Below, piece by piece: positions 8,820 to 17,677 of a stretch of DNA of 64,000 bases. Source of the DNA: Blastococcus sp. URHD0036 (lineage in GTDB: Bacteria; Actinomycetota; Actinomycetes; Mycobacteriales; Geodermatophilaceae); NCBI RefSeq assembly GCF_000701365.1, contig NZ_JNIK01000004.1, forward strand, positions 156,351-220,350. The letters are read 5' to 3'. Position 1 is the stretch's first letter. Each line of letters begins with the position of its first letter. The notes under the pieces were generated by a model. The model saw only the letters and a list, made by a program, of their open reading frames with translations. It had not been told where the DNA came from and did not search any database. A program made the translations under genes and the position numbers.

Positions 8820-9862
8820 GCCACCTGGCCCCATGGGGAGGGGATCACCCGGCGCCCGGCGGCGCGGCGCAGAGCGGGGGCGTCCAGGCGCTCGACCTCG
8901 AGGACCGACGCCAGGCCGTTCGCCGCGAGGAGGCCGGCGATCTCCGCCTGGTGGTCGTCGACGTGCTCGCCGCGTGTCGCCCGCCGGGGGACGAGCACCG
9001 GGTACACGCCGTTCTCGAGGGCCGCGAGTGCCGTGCCCACTCCGGCGTGAGCGACCACGACGTCGGCCTCCCGGAGGCAGGCAGCGAACTCCGCCGCATC
9101 CATCGAGGCGAACGTGCGGCCGGGCAGGTCGTCGCGGGTGGTCGAGCCGAGCTGCCACACGGTGCGCTCGTCGGCCAGGCCGCTGGCGAGGACGGCGTCG
9201 ACGAGCGCGTCGAAGCGGTAGGGGCGGATGGTGCCGAGCGTGACGAACAGGCGCGGCCGTGTCTCGGTCCGGCGTCCGGCCTCGAGCGGGAGGGCGAGGA
9301 AGTCGGCGAGGACGTTGCGGTACGGCTGCCAGACCCCCGTCGCCCAGGACGCGTGCTGGGTGTAGAGGCGGCCGAGGCGGAGGGCCGCTACGATCCGGCC
9401 GGTCAGGGAGGGCCCCTGCATCCGGGCGAGACTCTCGACATAGACGCACGGGATGCCGAGCAGACGCGCGGCCAAGAAAGCGCTGATCGCGACGGCGGCA
9501 CCGGTGCTGACCACGACGTCCGGGCGCTCGAGCCGGAGGACCCGCCAGAGCGTGGTCATGGCGGCCAGTGACCCGCGCAGGTCGCGCGGGCCGACGTAGG
9601 GCACGACGGTCACCCGCTCGCCCCGGAGCACCGAGCGGCTCTGCGGGGTGTCGAACGTGACCCAGGACGAGTCCTCGGGCGCCATGACCGCAGCCAGGCG
9701 GTACAGCTCGCTGAGGTGTCCCCCGGTGGAGGCGACCAGGAGCGCGCTGTGCCCCCGCAGGTCCAGCGTCGGCGGGTCGCCCCGGTCGACGAGGAAGTCC
9801 TCCGAACCGAGGTCGAGGAGTTCGGTGAGGGCCACCTCGGCGACGTGGGAGTCGTTCTCCAT
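8816..9862 (-). CDS. Alg14-Alg13-type fused glycosyltransferase
   Basis: 348 residues that look like the two subunits of the Alg13/Alg14 GlcNAc-type transferase joined in one chain (family known; fusion seen here). The Alg14-like half has LLVASTGGHLSELYRL and DVVVSTGAAVAISAFLAARLLGIP, which anchors the complex and binds lipid acceptor. The Alg13-like half has LFVTLGTIRPYRFDALVD and ADVVVAHAGVGTALAAL, the donor-binding HAG.GT signature. Separate cps genes usually encode these halves. ATG 9862 has AGGAG about 9 bases upstream. First gene of the minus operon; divergent from the tyrosine kinase gene. Confidence 0.88.
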   Translation of the reverse strand: MENDSHVAEVALTELLDLGSEDFLVDRGDPPTLDLRGHSALLVASTGGHLSELYRLAAVMAPEDSSWVTFDTPQSRSVLRGERVTVVPYVGPRDLRGSLAAMTTLWRVLRLERPDVVVSTGAAVAISAFLAARLLGIPCVYVESLARMQGPSLTGRIVAALRLGRLYTQHASWATGVWQPYRNVLADFLALPLEAGRRTETRPRLFVTLGTIRPYRFDALVDAVLASGLADERTVWQLGSTTRDDLPGRTFASMDAAEFAACLREADVVVAHAGVGTALAALENGVYPVLVPRRATRGEHVDDHQAEIAGLLAANGLASVLEVERLDAPALRRAAGRRVIPSPWGQVA

Positions 9863-10014
9863 GCCACGTGCTCCTGCTCGCGCGGCCGCCGGACGGACGG
9901 GTCGTCCCCTCCGACGGATGCGGCTGGGCCTTGCGAGCGTGTGGTCCCGGATGATGCATTGCGAGCAATCTGATGGGGGTCTCACTCCAAGGGAGCAGAC
10001 GCCGACGGGACCTC

Positions 10015-10028
10015 GACCCCATGGGGTC
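10015..10028. promoter_or_regulatory. 14-base perfect palindrome GACCCCATGGGGTC
   Basis: A perfect dyad in the 268-base divergent region between the Alg14-Alg13-like gene and the tyrosine kinase gene. CCT/AGG arms extend it imperfectly on both sides. It lies about 45-55 bases upstream of the TACAGT -10-like box for the kinase, a reasonable position for an operator. Confidence 0.35.
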
Positions 10029-10070
10029 AGGTCGTCCGCCGAGACGGGGTCGGACAGCCCCGGAGCCACC

Positions 10071-10076
10071 TACAGT
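10071..10076 (+). promoter_or_regulatory. Putative -10 box (TACAGT) for the tyrosine kinase gene
   Basis: TACAGT fits the actinobacterial TAnnnT -10 pattern and would give a leader of roughly 50 bases. No convincing -35 element was found, so confidence is low. Confidence 0.3.
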
Positions 10077-10130
10077 TCCGGCCGCGCGGCATCGATCACT
10101 GCAGTGCCGCCGACTCGGAGGGGGATCCGG

Positions 10131-11483
10131 ATGGAAGCCAAGGACATCGCCGGCGCGCTGCGAGCGCGCTGGTGGCTTCCGCTGCTCGGCCTGCTGCTCG
10201 GCGGCGCCGCCGCGGCGCTGCTGGTGGCGCAGTCGACGCCGCTGTACACGTCCACCACTCAGTTCTTCGTCTCGACGGCCGGGTCCACCTCCGCCTCGGA
10301 GGCGCTGCAGGGCGGCCAGTTCTCCGAGCAGCGGGTGGCGTCGTACGCCGAGCTGCTGCGCGGCCCGGACCTGGCGGCGGCCGTGATCGACCGTCTGGGT
10401 CTGGACGAGACTGCGGAGGAGCTGAGCTCCCGGCTGACCGTCACCGCACTGCCCGAGACCGTGCTCGTGTCCGTCTCCGTCGAGGATCCCTCGGCAGAGC
10501 AGGCACAGCGGATCGCCGCGGCGGTGGGCGAGGAGTTCGGCGACCTGGTCGCCTCCCTCGAGCGCGCCGACTCCGACGGCGACGCCTCCGTGGTCGTCTC
10601 GACGACCCAGGAGCCAGTCGTGCCGGACGAGCCCTCGTCGCCACAGTCGCTGCGGCTGCTGGCGATCGGCCTCGGCGGCGGGCTCCTCCTCGGTGCGGTG
10701 GGTGCCGTCGTGCGAGCACGGCTGGACCGCTCGGTGTCGACGACCGAGCAGGCGGTGGCTGCGGCCGGCGCGCCGGTGCTCGGCGTGGTGGTGCGCGACC
10801 GCGGCCTCCGGTCGACGCACGTGGCGGGCGGTCAGGCCGCCGAGGACTTCCGCCGCCTGCGGACCAACCTGCAGTTCCTCGACGTGGACACCGCTCCGCG
10901 GGTGCTCATGGTCTCCAGCGCCCTGCCGGGCGAGGGGAAGACCACGACGGCCGTCAACCTGGCCCTCTCGCTGGCGGAGTCGGGGCAGCGTGTGGTGCTC
11001 GTCGAGGCCGACCTCCGCCGGCCGAAGGCCGTCGAGTACCTGAACCTGGTGCCGAGCGTGGGCCTGACCCAGGTGTTGACCGGCCGGGCAGAGCTCGGCG
11101 ACGTCACCCAGGTAGTGGGCGAGGTCGGCCTGGAGGTCATAGGGGCCGGCCCGCTGCCCCCGAACCCGGGCGAGCTGCTCGGCTCGGCACGGATGGCCCG
11201 CCTCGTCACGGAGCTGCGGGAGAGGTACGACTACGTGCTCTTCGACGCGCCGCCGCTGCTGCCCGTGGCCGACGCGGCGGGTCTCGCCCCGCTTATGGAC
11301 GGCGTCCTCGTCTCCGTCCGTCACCGGTGGACGAGCCGGGGCCACCTACGGGAGGCCGCTGACACCCTGACCCGGGTGAACGCCCGGCCGCTGGGGGTGG
11401 TGGTCGGCATGGTCTCCGGCCGCAGCCCGCTGGCGGCGGCGCAGGGCCGTACCGCCCGCTACGGGTACGCGCTGGCCCGCTGA
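10131..11483 (+). CDS. Wzz/Wzc-type polysaccharide co-polymerase with tyrosine kinase domain
   Basis: 450-residue inner-membrane protein regulating polymer length and export. TM1 is about residues 14-34, an extracytoplasmic Wzz domain follows (FFVSTAG, QRVASYAELLRGPDL), and TM2 is about 175-195. The cytoplasmic bacterial-tyrosine-kinase domain has Walker A SSALPGEGKTTT (Lys270), Walker A' VVLVEADLRRP and Walker B YDYVLFDAPPLL. Fused Wzz+kinase is the actinobacterial CpsCD-like arrangement. Unlike classic kinases, the tail is not a tyrosine cluster; only two Tyr remain in the last eight residues (RYGYALAR). ATG 10131 has GGAGGGGG upstream. Two tyrosine phosphatases in the window are likely partners. 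Confidence 0.92.
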   Translation: MEAKDIAGALRARWWLPLLGLLLGGAAAALLVAQSTPLYTSTTQFFVSTAGSTSASEALQGGQFSEQRVASYAELLRGPDLAAAVIDRLGLDETAEELSSRLTVTALPETVLVSVSVEDPSAEQAQRIAAAVGEEFGDLVASLERADSDGDASVVVSTTQEPVVPDEPSSPQSLRLLAIGLGGGLLLGAVGAVVRARLDRSVSTTEQAVAAAGAPVLGVVVRDRGLRSTHVAGGQAAEDFRRLRTNLQFLDVDTAPRVLMVSSALPGEGKTTTAVNLALSLAESGQRVVLVEADLRRPKAVEYLNLVPSVGLTQVLTGRAELGDVTQVVGEVGLEVIGAGPLPPNPGELLGSARMARLVTELRERYDYVLFDAPPLLPVADAAGLAPLMDGVLVSVRHRWTSRGHLREAADTLTRVNARPLGVVVGMVSGRSPLAAAQGRTARYGYALAR

Positions 11484-11521
11484 CCGGCTGATCCCGGTCG
11501 GTCGCCGTGACCGCGGGCCGG

Positions 11522-11527
11522 TAGCTT
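11522..11527 (+). promoter_or_regulatory. Possible -10 box (TAGCTT), leaderless start
   Basis: TAGCTT ends six bases before ATG 11534, the spacing expected if the transcript starts on the initiation codon. There is no ribosome binding site there. No clear -35 element. Confidence 0.3.
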
Positions 11528-11533
11528 CCGCTC

Positions 11534-12319
11534 ATGGCACGGGGGGATCACTGGTGGAACGAGCCGCCGTGGTGGGCGTGGGCCACGATGGCGGTCAGCC
11601 TCGTGGCGATCATCGTGATGCTGCCGTTCGCGCTGAACCGCACGCCGCCGGACGCGGGGCCGTCGACAGGTCAGACGCCGCGGCCGAGCAGTTCGCCGAG
11701 TTCCTCTCCGTCGTCGTCGTCCGCTGAGCCGACGCCGACGGCGGATGCCGACGCCGCTCAGGTGCTCGTCATCGGCGACGTGGACACGCGGGGCTTCGCG
11801 ACGGGCAGCGAGGGCTGGCCCGCCCTCGTCCAGGAGCGCCTCGACGGCGTCGAGCTGACGGTCGCCGCGACCGGCGACTCCGGCTACGCAACCCGGGAGA
11901 CCCCCTCCTCGCCGACCTTCGCCGAACTCGCCGACGGGGCCGACCTCACCGACGTGGACGTCGTCGTGGTGTTCGGCAGCCGGTTCGACGAGGCGGGCAT
12001 CGCCGACTACGTGCAGATCGGCGCGAGCGCGACGCTGGGCGCCATCGCCGAGGAGGCGCCGGACGCCGAGATCGTCGTGGTCGGTCCCACCTGGCCGCCG
12101 GAGGGCCTCGCACCCATCGGCGTCCGGACCAACCGGGACATCGTCCGGGCCGCGGCGCAGGGGGTCGGGGCCTCGTTCATCGACCCGTTGGCCGACGGGT
12201 GGTTCTCCGACGTCCCCGGGGCGCTGGGATCCGACGGCGTGCACCTCACCGCCGCGGCCGACGCCTACCTCGCCGACCGCATCCAGCCGCTCGTCGAGCA
12301 GGCGCTCGCGGCCGCCTGA
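11534..12319 (+). CDS. Membrane-anchored SGNH-fold protein, active site apparently lost
   Basis: 261 residues: short tail, one membrane helix (about 14-34), Ser/Pro/Thr-rich linker (about 40-72), then an exported SGNH/GDSL-hydrolase-like domain. Relatives deacylate or acylate glycans. Here the block I nucleophile is missing: residues 81-84 read GDVD instead of GDS. Block III reads GSRFD, lacking the usual Asn of GxND. The last block DGVHLTAAADAYLADRI keeps Asp and His. Only part of the triad therefore remains, suggesting a non-catalytic glycan-binding role. It lies 50 bases after the tyrosine kinase gene and seems leaderless. Confidence 0.75.
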   Translation: MARGDHWWNEPPWWAWATMAVSLVAIIVMLPFALNRTPPDAGPSTGQTPRPSSSPSSSPSSSSAEPTPTADADAAQVLVIGDVDTRGFATGSEGWPALVQERLDGVELTVAATGDSGYATRETPSSPTFAELADGADLTDVDVVVVFGSRFDEAGIADYVQIGASATLGAIAEEAPDAEIVVVGPTWPPEGLAPIGVRTNRDIVRAAAQGVGASFIDPLADGWFSDVPGALGSDGVHLTAAADAYLADRIQPLVEQALAAA

Positions 12320-12630
12320 CTGCGGCCTCTCGGGGGAGGTGGTGGGCCTGACGGTCCTGCCGGCGCCGGTGATCGCCGCCGCGCTCCGGTCCGGTCTCGT
12401 GCAGTCGGTCCGCCGTCGTCTCGGCATGGTGCTGGTCCTGCGATAGCGGCTGCACCGTGAAGGTCGCGGGTGTCGCCTGCCGAGTCCCTCATGGCGCATT
12501 CGGCGCACTCCCCTCGCTCGTCACCGGGGTCCGTGTCGTCGGGCGGGTACCCGTACGCCTGTGGCTAGCGTCCACCAGGACATGTGCCCGGACCGACGGC
12601 GGTCAGGGCGCCACCACGGGAGGACTGCAC
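12320..12630. other. 311-base gap before the secreted-protein gene
   Basis: No protein-like frame is visible. A TAGCGT box at 12566-12571 could be the -10 of the downstream secreted-protein gene, giving a leader of about 50 bases. Nothing else was recognised. Confidence 0.5.
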
Positions 12631-13377
12631 ATGAAGCGACGTATCGGACTCGTCGGCGCGATCGCGCTCGGCCTGGGACTCATCACCGCCGGCACGGCAG
12701 AGGCCGCACCTCGGGCCGCGGACACACCGCAGGCCACGGACACCATCTACGCCCCCCAGGACTTCGTAGAGGCGCTGTCCGACACCCGGGCCACTGGCCA
12801 CTACGAGGTCGAGGGCACGGGTCTGCGCATCTGGACCGACGGCACGCCCAGCAGTGCGAGCACCAACAAGGTCGCCGAGTATGTCGCCACGAGCACGCCG
12901 CTGGCGCGGGTGGGCGAGCCGAGCCTCGACTACACGGGGACGACCGGCACCACCCCACCTGGCTTCCAGCTCGTGGTCGACTTCGACGGCAACGGCACGC
13001 GCGATGGCATCCTCGTGGGCGAGCGGGTCTACAACGGTGACTGGTGGGTGAACGGGGCCGCAGCTGGGTTCGTCAAGGCCGGTGCGCCCGTCACCGGGGG
13101 TGGGTCAGGCACTCAGTGGCACGGCACCCTCGACCAGTGGCGCGCGAACTTCCCGGCCGCGAACGTGGTGGCCTTCGGCTTCTCCTTGGGCTCCGGTGTG
13201 CAGGGCGACGGCGTTCTCGACGCGATCAACTTCGCGGGTACCCGCTACACCTTCGCGGAGACGGTGACCCTGGAGAGCAAGAACGAGTGCAAGAACGGCG
13301 GATGGGCGACGAGCACGGACCCCGTGTTCCGCAACCAGGGTGAGTGCGTGAGCTCGTTCGCACGGACGAAGGACTAG
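12631..13377 (+). CDS. Secreted protein of unknown function
   Basis: 248 residues. A Sec signal peptide is clear: MKRR followed by a hydrophobic stretch and an AEA-A cleavage region (about residues 22-27). The mature part is rich in Gly, Thr and aromatic residues and contains DFDGNGTRDG, which resembles a calcium-binding loop. The C-terminus ENKNECKNGG-like segment (actual: ESKNECKNGGWA then NQGECVS) has two Cys that could form a disulfide; I recall similar endings on other actinobacterial exported proteins. The longer upstream frame is noncoding: ATG 12631 has GGGAGGA 7 bases ahead. A strong hairpin follows the stop. Function not recognised. Confidence 0.8.
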   Translation: MKRRIGLVGAIALGLGLITAGTAEAAPRAADTPQATDTIYAPQDFVEALSDTRATGHYEVEGTGLRIWTDGTPSSASTNKVAEYVATSTPLARVGEPSLDYTGTTGTTPPGFQLVVDFDGNGTRDGILVGERVYNGDWWVNGAAAGFVKAGAPVTGGGSGTQWHGTLDQWRANFPAANVVAFGFSLGSGVQGDGVLDAINFAGTRYTFAETVTLESKNECKNGGWATSTDPVFRNQGECVSSFARTKD

Positions 13378-13383
13378 GACACC

Positions 13384-13427
13384 GGACGGGCCCCGTCGCG
13401 CCGACGCCGGTGCGCCGGGGCCCGTCC
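13384..13427 (+). terminator. Hairpin terminator after the secreted-protein gene
   Basis: Perfect 11-base stem, GGACGGGCCCC at 13384-13394 pairing with GGGGCCCGTCC at 13417-13427, with a 22-base loop, starting 7 bases after the stop codon. There is no U tract, which is common for high-GC Actinobacteria. Confidence 0.7.
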
Positions 13428-13527
13428 TCTGTGTGTGCGGGCACACCTCCCACCGCGAGTAGGCATGCCGATCGCCGGATATCCCCATGCGACGGCAGCC
13501 GGGCGCATGCGGGGCTCCGTCGGCCAA

Positions 13528-13533
13528 TAGGCT
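13528..13533 (+). promoter_or_regulatory. Possible -10 box (TAGGCT) for the PP2C gene
   Basis: AATAGGCT lies 54 bases before ATG 13587 and after the upstream terminator. It fits TAnnnT; no -35 match was found. Confidence 0.3.
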
Positions 13534-13586
13534 CACCGGCCCACGGAGACGACGTGGCAGAGAGGCCACGCCGAGACGGGAGTCCG

Positions 13587-14339
13587 ATGCCGCAGGTGCA
13601 GCTGTCGTGGGGGAGCTCCACCCACATCGGACAGCGCGAGGAGAACCAGGACAGGCTCCTGGCCGCTCCTCCGGTGTTCGCTGTCGCCGACGGCATGGGC
13701 GGGCACGCCGCGGGCGCGGAGGCGGCACAGAAGGCGGTCGACTGCCTGTCCGCGCTCGGCGGTCGCGAGTCCCTCGCCGTCGAGGAGCTACAGGAGGCGG
13801 TGCGCCAGGCCGACGACGGCATCCGGGCACTGGGGGAGGCCGATCCCTCCATGGTCGGTGCCGGCAGCACGGTCGCGGGCGTGGCCCTGGTCGAGGACGC
13901 CGGCGAGCTGATGTGGGCCGTCTTCCACGTCGGTGACTCGCGCGTGTACTGCTGGACGCCGCACGCATGGGGTCAGGTGACCGTCGACCACTCGTTGGTT
14001 CAGGTGCTCGTCGACAGCGGCCACGTGGCGCCGGAGAACGCGGCCACGCACCCGCAGCGCAACATCGTGACCCGCGCACTGGGCGTCGGGGCCGGGGGCG
14101 ATGCGGCCGTGACGCTGTTGCCCCTCGTCGAGCGGCAGCGCTTCCTCGTCTGCTCCGACGGCCTGTCCAACGAGGTGACCGACGAGTGGCTCGGAGAGCT
14201 GCTCGGCGGGCCCCGTTCCCCCGATGTCCTAGCCCAGCAGATGGTCACCGAGGCCGCCGAGAACGGCGGTCGGGACAATATCGCTGCCGTGGTCGTCCAG
14301 GTCGACGGTCTCGTGGAGGACGTCGCCCCGTTCGCCTGA
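13587..14339 (+). CDS. PP2C-family serine/threonine phosphatase
   Basis: 250-residue single-domain metal-dependent phosphatase, soluble. Motifs in order: G...GQREENQDR near the N-terminus (Arg and Asp of the active site), VFAVADGMGGHAAG (the diagnostic DGMGGH metal-binding loop), WAVFHVGDSRVY, FLVCSDGLSNEV and GGRDNIAAVVV. All expected acidic metal ligands are present, so it should be active. It lacks the membrane anchor of PstP and the sensor domains of SpoIIE-type enzymes. ATG 13587 has GGGAG upstream. Its place between kinase and sugar genes suggests a role in regulating the locus, which is inference. Confidence 0.93.
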   Translation: MPQVQLSWGSSTHIGQREENQDRLLAAPPVFAVADGMGGHAAGAEAAQKAVDCLSALGGRESLAVEELQEAVRQADDGIRALGEADPSMVGAGSTVAGVALVEDAGELMWAVFHVGDSRVYCWTPHAWGQVTVDHSLVQVLVDSGHVAPENAATHPQRNIVTRALGVGAGGDAAVTLLPLVERQRFLVCSDGLSNEVTDEWLGELLGGPRSPDVLAQQMVTEAAENGGRDNIAAVVVQVDGLVEDVAPFA

Positions 14340-14642
14340 GCGGGGAGCGCACTCCTGCCCGGGCGCGCCTGGCTCCATCGCGCACTCGTCAAGGGGTAGG
14401 CGTAGCGACGTGTTCGATGCCCTCGGTGGTGGCGGGAAGTGGCTGAAGGAAGCGGCGTGAACCCGCAAGTCCGCGAAGGGATGATCGCTTCGACGGAAGG
14501 CCGGTATGGGCGTCTGGGCGTCAATCACTGGCGCGAGCTGAGCCTCCGCGCGGGAGGGCGAATTGTTCAACGGGCGACCCCCTTGTCCACGTGATCGACT
14601 GAAGCGTCGAGTGTTCCCAGGCGAGGTGCTGGAGGCGGGGCG
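14340..14642. other. 303-base gap upstream of ugd
   Basis: No coding signal. It is visibly richer in A and T than the flanks and includes a GAATTGTTCAAC stretch at about 14560. It probably carries the promoter for ugd, but no firm box can be assigned. Confidence 0.45.
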
Positions 14643-15959
14643 ATGCGCATCTCGGTCGTCGGCTGTGGGTACCTGGGTGCGGTGCACGCGGCCTCGCTCG
14701 TGGAGTTGGGGCACGAGGTCGTCGGCGTGGACGTGGACGCACGCAAGATCGCTGATCTTCGCGCCGGGCGGGCTCCCTTCTACGAACCGGAGTTCGCTGA
14801 GCTCCTCACCCACTCGGTCGCCTCGGGGCGGCTCACCTTCACCACGGACATCGCGGCAGCCCGAGACTGCACGGTCCACTTCATCTGCGTCGGGACGCCG
14901 CAGAAACACGGCGAGTACGCCGCGGACCTCCGTTTCGTGCAGGACGCCGCCGAGTCGCTGCTGGGGGTGCTTGAGCCGGGGGATGTCGTCGTCGGCAAGT
15001 CGACGGTCCCGGTGGGGACGGCCGCTGGGCTGGCTGCGATGGTCTCCGAGAAGGCACCTGGCGTACGACTGGCGTGGAATCCGGAATTTCTCCGAGAGGG
15101 CTTCGCCGTCCGAGACACGCTCCACCCGGACCGGCTCGTGTACGGGGTTCCGGACGCCGACGGGGGGGTGGTCGAGGAGACGCTCGACGAGGTCTACGCC
15201 CCGATCGTCGCGCGCGGCATCCCGAAGGTCGTCACGGACTACGCGACGGCGGAAATGGTGAAGACGGCAGCCAACAGCTTTCTCGCCACCAAGATCAGTT
15301 TCATCAATGCCATGGCGGAGCTGTGCGAAGCCACCGGTGCTGACGTGAAGCAGCTCGCCGACGCCATCGGCTACGACGACCGGATCGGGCGGAAGTTCCT
15401 CAATGCCGGCCTCGGATTTGGTGGCGGGTGTCTCCCGAAGGACATCCGGGCGTTCATGGCTCGGGCGGGAGAGCTCGGCGCCGACCAGGCGCTGACCTTC
15501 TTGCGCGAGGTCGACAACATCAACATGCGCCGCCGTATCCGCATGGTGGAACTCGCCCGTGAGGTCTGCGACGGCTCGCTGCTCGGCAAGCGCGTCGCCG
15601 TGCTGGGTGCGGCGTTCAAGCCCGACTCCGACGACATCCGCGACTCCCCGGCTCTCAACGTCGCGGCCCAATTGCAACTACAGGGCGCCGTCGTCCGGGT
15701 GACCGATCCTGCGGCCATCGAGAACTCCCGACGGCAGTGGCCCCAGCTGGACTACGCAGACAGCGCGGAAGAGGCGGCTGAGCGTGCGGACGCCGTCCTC
15801 GTGCTGACCGAGTGGAAGCAATACCGCGCACTCGACCCTGTTGCCTTCGGTCAGGTCGTCGCGCAGAAGCGGGTGCTGGACGGCCGAAATGCGCTCTCGC
15901 GGAAGGCCTGGACCGAGGCCGGTTGGACTTATCGAGCTCTGGGGCGCCGCGCCAGCTGA
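14643..15959 (+). CDS. ugd: UDP-glucose 6-dehydrogenase
   Basis: Oxidises UDP-glucose to UDP-glucuronate with two NAD+, supplying acidic sugar for polymer. 438 residues, full family length. Seen: N-terminal Rossmann motif VVGCGYLGAVHA, NPEFLREG (about 146-153), the catalytic base region EMVKTAANSFLA with Lys207, and the nucleophile Cys263 in FGGGCLPKD. A UDP-binding C-terminal domain follows (GAAFKPDSDDIRDSP). ATG has GGAGGCGGGG upstream. Codon use here and in the start of the next gene is slightly less GC-biased than in neighbours. A second family member at 49179 is of the GDP-mannose type. Confidence 0.93.
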   Translation: MRISVVGCGYLGAVHAASLVELGHEVVGVDVDARKIADLRAGRAPFYEPEFAELLTHSVASGRLTFTTDIAAARDCTVHFICVGTPQKHGEYAADLRFVQDAAESLLGVLEPGDVVVGKSTVPVGTAAGLAAMVSEKAPGVRLAWNPEFLREGFAVRDTLHPDRLVYGVPDADGGVVEETLDEVYAPIVARGIPKVVTDYATAEMVKTAANSFLATKISFINAMAELCEATGADVKQLADAIGYDDRIGRKFLNAGLGFGGGCLPKDIRAFMARAGELGADQALTFLREVDNINMRRRIRMVELAREVCDGSLLGKRVAVLGAAFKPDSDDIRDSPALNVAAQLQLQGAVVRVTDPAAIENSRRQWPQLDYADSAEEAAERADAVLVLTEWKQYRALDPVAFGQVVAQKRVLDGRNALSRKAWTEAGWTYRALGRRAS

Positions 15960-16149
15960 TTGTCGACTGGTGGTCGACCGTGTTCAGGCGGTACTGGAGT
16001 GACTACACAACTGCTCTGTCGCGAGTCGGAGTCGGTCCGTAATGTCGACGGGGTCGGTTGAGGGTTGGAGCAATTGGTTCATTCGCAGGGTCGGTCCTTA
16101 GCCATGCCAGGGCTCGGAATCGACGTTCCGCACGGGGGTGCGTCTCTTC

Positions 16150-17664
16150 ATGGCCGTCGCGTCCAACGAAGACTTCCATCCACCTGACGTCACGCATGCT
16201 CGCGGGTGGGGGTTCCTCGCCCCCCGCCTGCGCGGTGACGGGACGGCCGCCCGCCGGGCATGGCGTACGGCCTACGTCCGCCGACTCATGGTGGTCGATG
16301 AGATCGTCGCCGGTGTGGCGGCATGTCTCGGCTACCTTGTTCGTTTCGGCCCTTCCGACGCCTCGACTGATCACATGCCCTTTCTGCTGGCTCTACTACT
16401 CCCTGCGGTATGGGTTCTGGCCATGCTGTTCGGGCGTGCCTACGAGCAGCGGTTCCTCTGGGAGGGGCCGGAAGAGTACAGGCGGGTGTTCACGGCCTCG
16501 ATGATGGTCCTCGCCGGCGTCGGCACCATCTCTTGGGCCTTCCAGCTCGACGTCGCGCGTGGCTTTGTCGTCCTCGCTCTGCCGCTGGCCGCCCTCCTTA
16601 CTCTCGTCGCCCGCTATGTGCAGAGGCAGATGTTGCACCGGGAGCGCAGTCGCGGGCAGAAGATGCAGACCACGATCCTTGTCGGGCACCGCGGCGGGGT
16701 GGCCTCGCTCGACGAGCAGCTCGATCGCGAGGCCTTCCACGGCTATCGGGTGATCGGCTGCTGCCTGCCGGCGGCTCAGCAGAGTGATGCGAAAGATGCC
16801 TTCAACGGCCTGCCCGTGCTCGGCGACCTCACTGAGGTGGCCGACGTGGTCAAGGCCTACGAGGTCGACACCGTCGCCGTCCTCCCGTGCCCGGAGCTCG
16901 ATGGTTCGGCGCTGCGGCGCCTCGGCTGGGAGCTCGAGGCCACCGATGCCGAGCTCCTGCTCGCGCCGGCGGTGACGGAGATCGTCGGCCCGCGGGTGCG
17001 GATCCGGCCGGTGAGCGGGCTGCCGCTGCTGCACCTGGAGCGCCCCGAGCTGAAGGGCGTCCGGCGGCTCACCAAGGAGGCCTTCGACCGCACGAGTGCC
17101 GCTCTCGGCCTGCTGTTCCTGGCTCCCGTGCTCATCGGTGTGGCACTCGCGATCGCCGGGACCAGCCGCGGTCCGGTCTTCTTCCGACAGGAGCGCGTGG
17201 GCCGCGACGGCCGCACGTTCTCGATGCTGAAGTTCCGCAGCATGGTCGTCGACGCCGACCGGATGGTCGAGAAGCTGGTGGCCGAGGCCGGCAGTGACGG
17301 CAACGGCGTGCTGTTCAAGCAGAAGGCCGACCCGCGGATCACCCGCGTCGGTCGCGTGCTGCGGCGCTACTCGATCGACGAACTGCCGCAGCTGATCAAC
17401 GTGATCAAGGGCGACATGAGCTTGGTGGGCCCGCGGCCGCCGCTGCAGCGCGAGGTCGAGAAGTACGGGTTCGACATGCACCGCCGCTTCCTGGTCAAGC
17501 CCGGGCTCACCGGGCTGTGGCAGGTCAGCGGCCGCTCGGACCTCTCCTGGGACGACTCGGTGCGCATCGACGTCCGCTACGTGGAGAACTGGTCGCTGGC
17601 CTTCGACTTCATGATCCTCTGGAAGACGGTCGGGGCCGTGGTGCGTGGCAGCGGGGCGTACTGA
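16150..17664 (+). CDS. Initiating undecaprenyl-phosphate sugar-1-phosphate transferase (copy 1)
   Basis: 504-residue membrane enzyme that transfers the first sugar-1-phosphate to undecaprenyl phosphate and so starts repeat-unit synthesis. About four N-terminal helices are followed by a CoA-binding-like cytoplasmic region ([10 protein letters not shown]). A final helix leads into the bacterial sugar transferase domain: [47 protein letters not shown], and [20 protein letters not shown]. The start is uncertain: ATG 16150 or in-frame GTG 16138. It is closely related to the copy at 22794; its first half looks less GC-rich than its second, hinting at a mosaic origin. Confidence 0.92.
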   Translation: MAVASNEDFHPPDVTHARGWGFLAPRLRGDGTAARRAWRTAYVRRLMVVDEIVAGVAACLGYLVRFGPSDASTDHMPFLLALLLPAVWVLAMLFGRAYEQRFLWEGPEEYRRVFTASMMVLAGVGTISWAFQLDVARGFVVLALPLAALLTLVARYVQRQMLHRERSRGQKMQTTILVGHRGGVASLDEQLDREAFHGYRVIGCCLPAAQQSDAKDAFNGLPVLGDLTEVADVVKAYEVDTVAVLPCPELDGSALRRLGWELEATDAELLLAPAVTEIVGPRVRIRPVSGLPLLHLERPELKGVRRLTKEAFDRTSAALGLLFLAPVLIGVALAIAGTSRGPVFFRQERVGRDGRTFSMLKFRSMVVDADRMVEKLVAEAGSDGNGVLFKQKADPRITRVGRVLRRYSIDELPQLINVIKGDMSLVGPRPPLQREVEKYGFDMHRRFLVKPGLTGLWQVSGRSDLSWDDSVRIDVRYVENWSLAFDFMILWKTVGAVVRGSGAY

Positions 17665-17677
17665 CCGGACGCACAAT

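Noticed and set aside
7737..11345. Very long minus-strand open frame of about 1200 codons
   Set aside because: Only 7737-8819 has glycosyltransferase motifs. The rest is antisense to the tyrosine kinase gene and out of frame with the Alg14-Alg13-like gene, with Arg/Pro/Gly-rich shadow composition.
15965..15981. GTCGAC-TGGTG-GTCGAC repeat after ugd as a terminator
   Set aside because: Arms are 6 bases and self-complementary, so it is equally a direct repeat; stability is low and no U tract follows.
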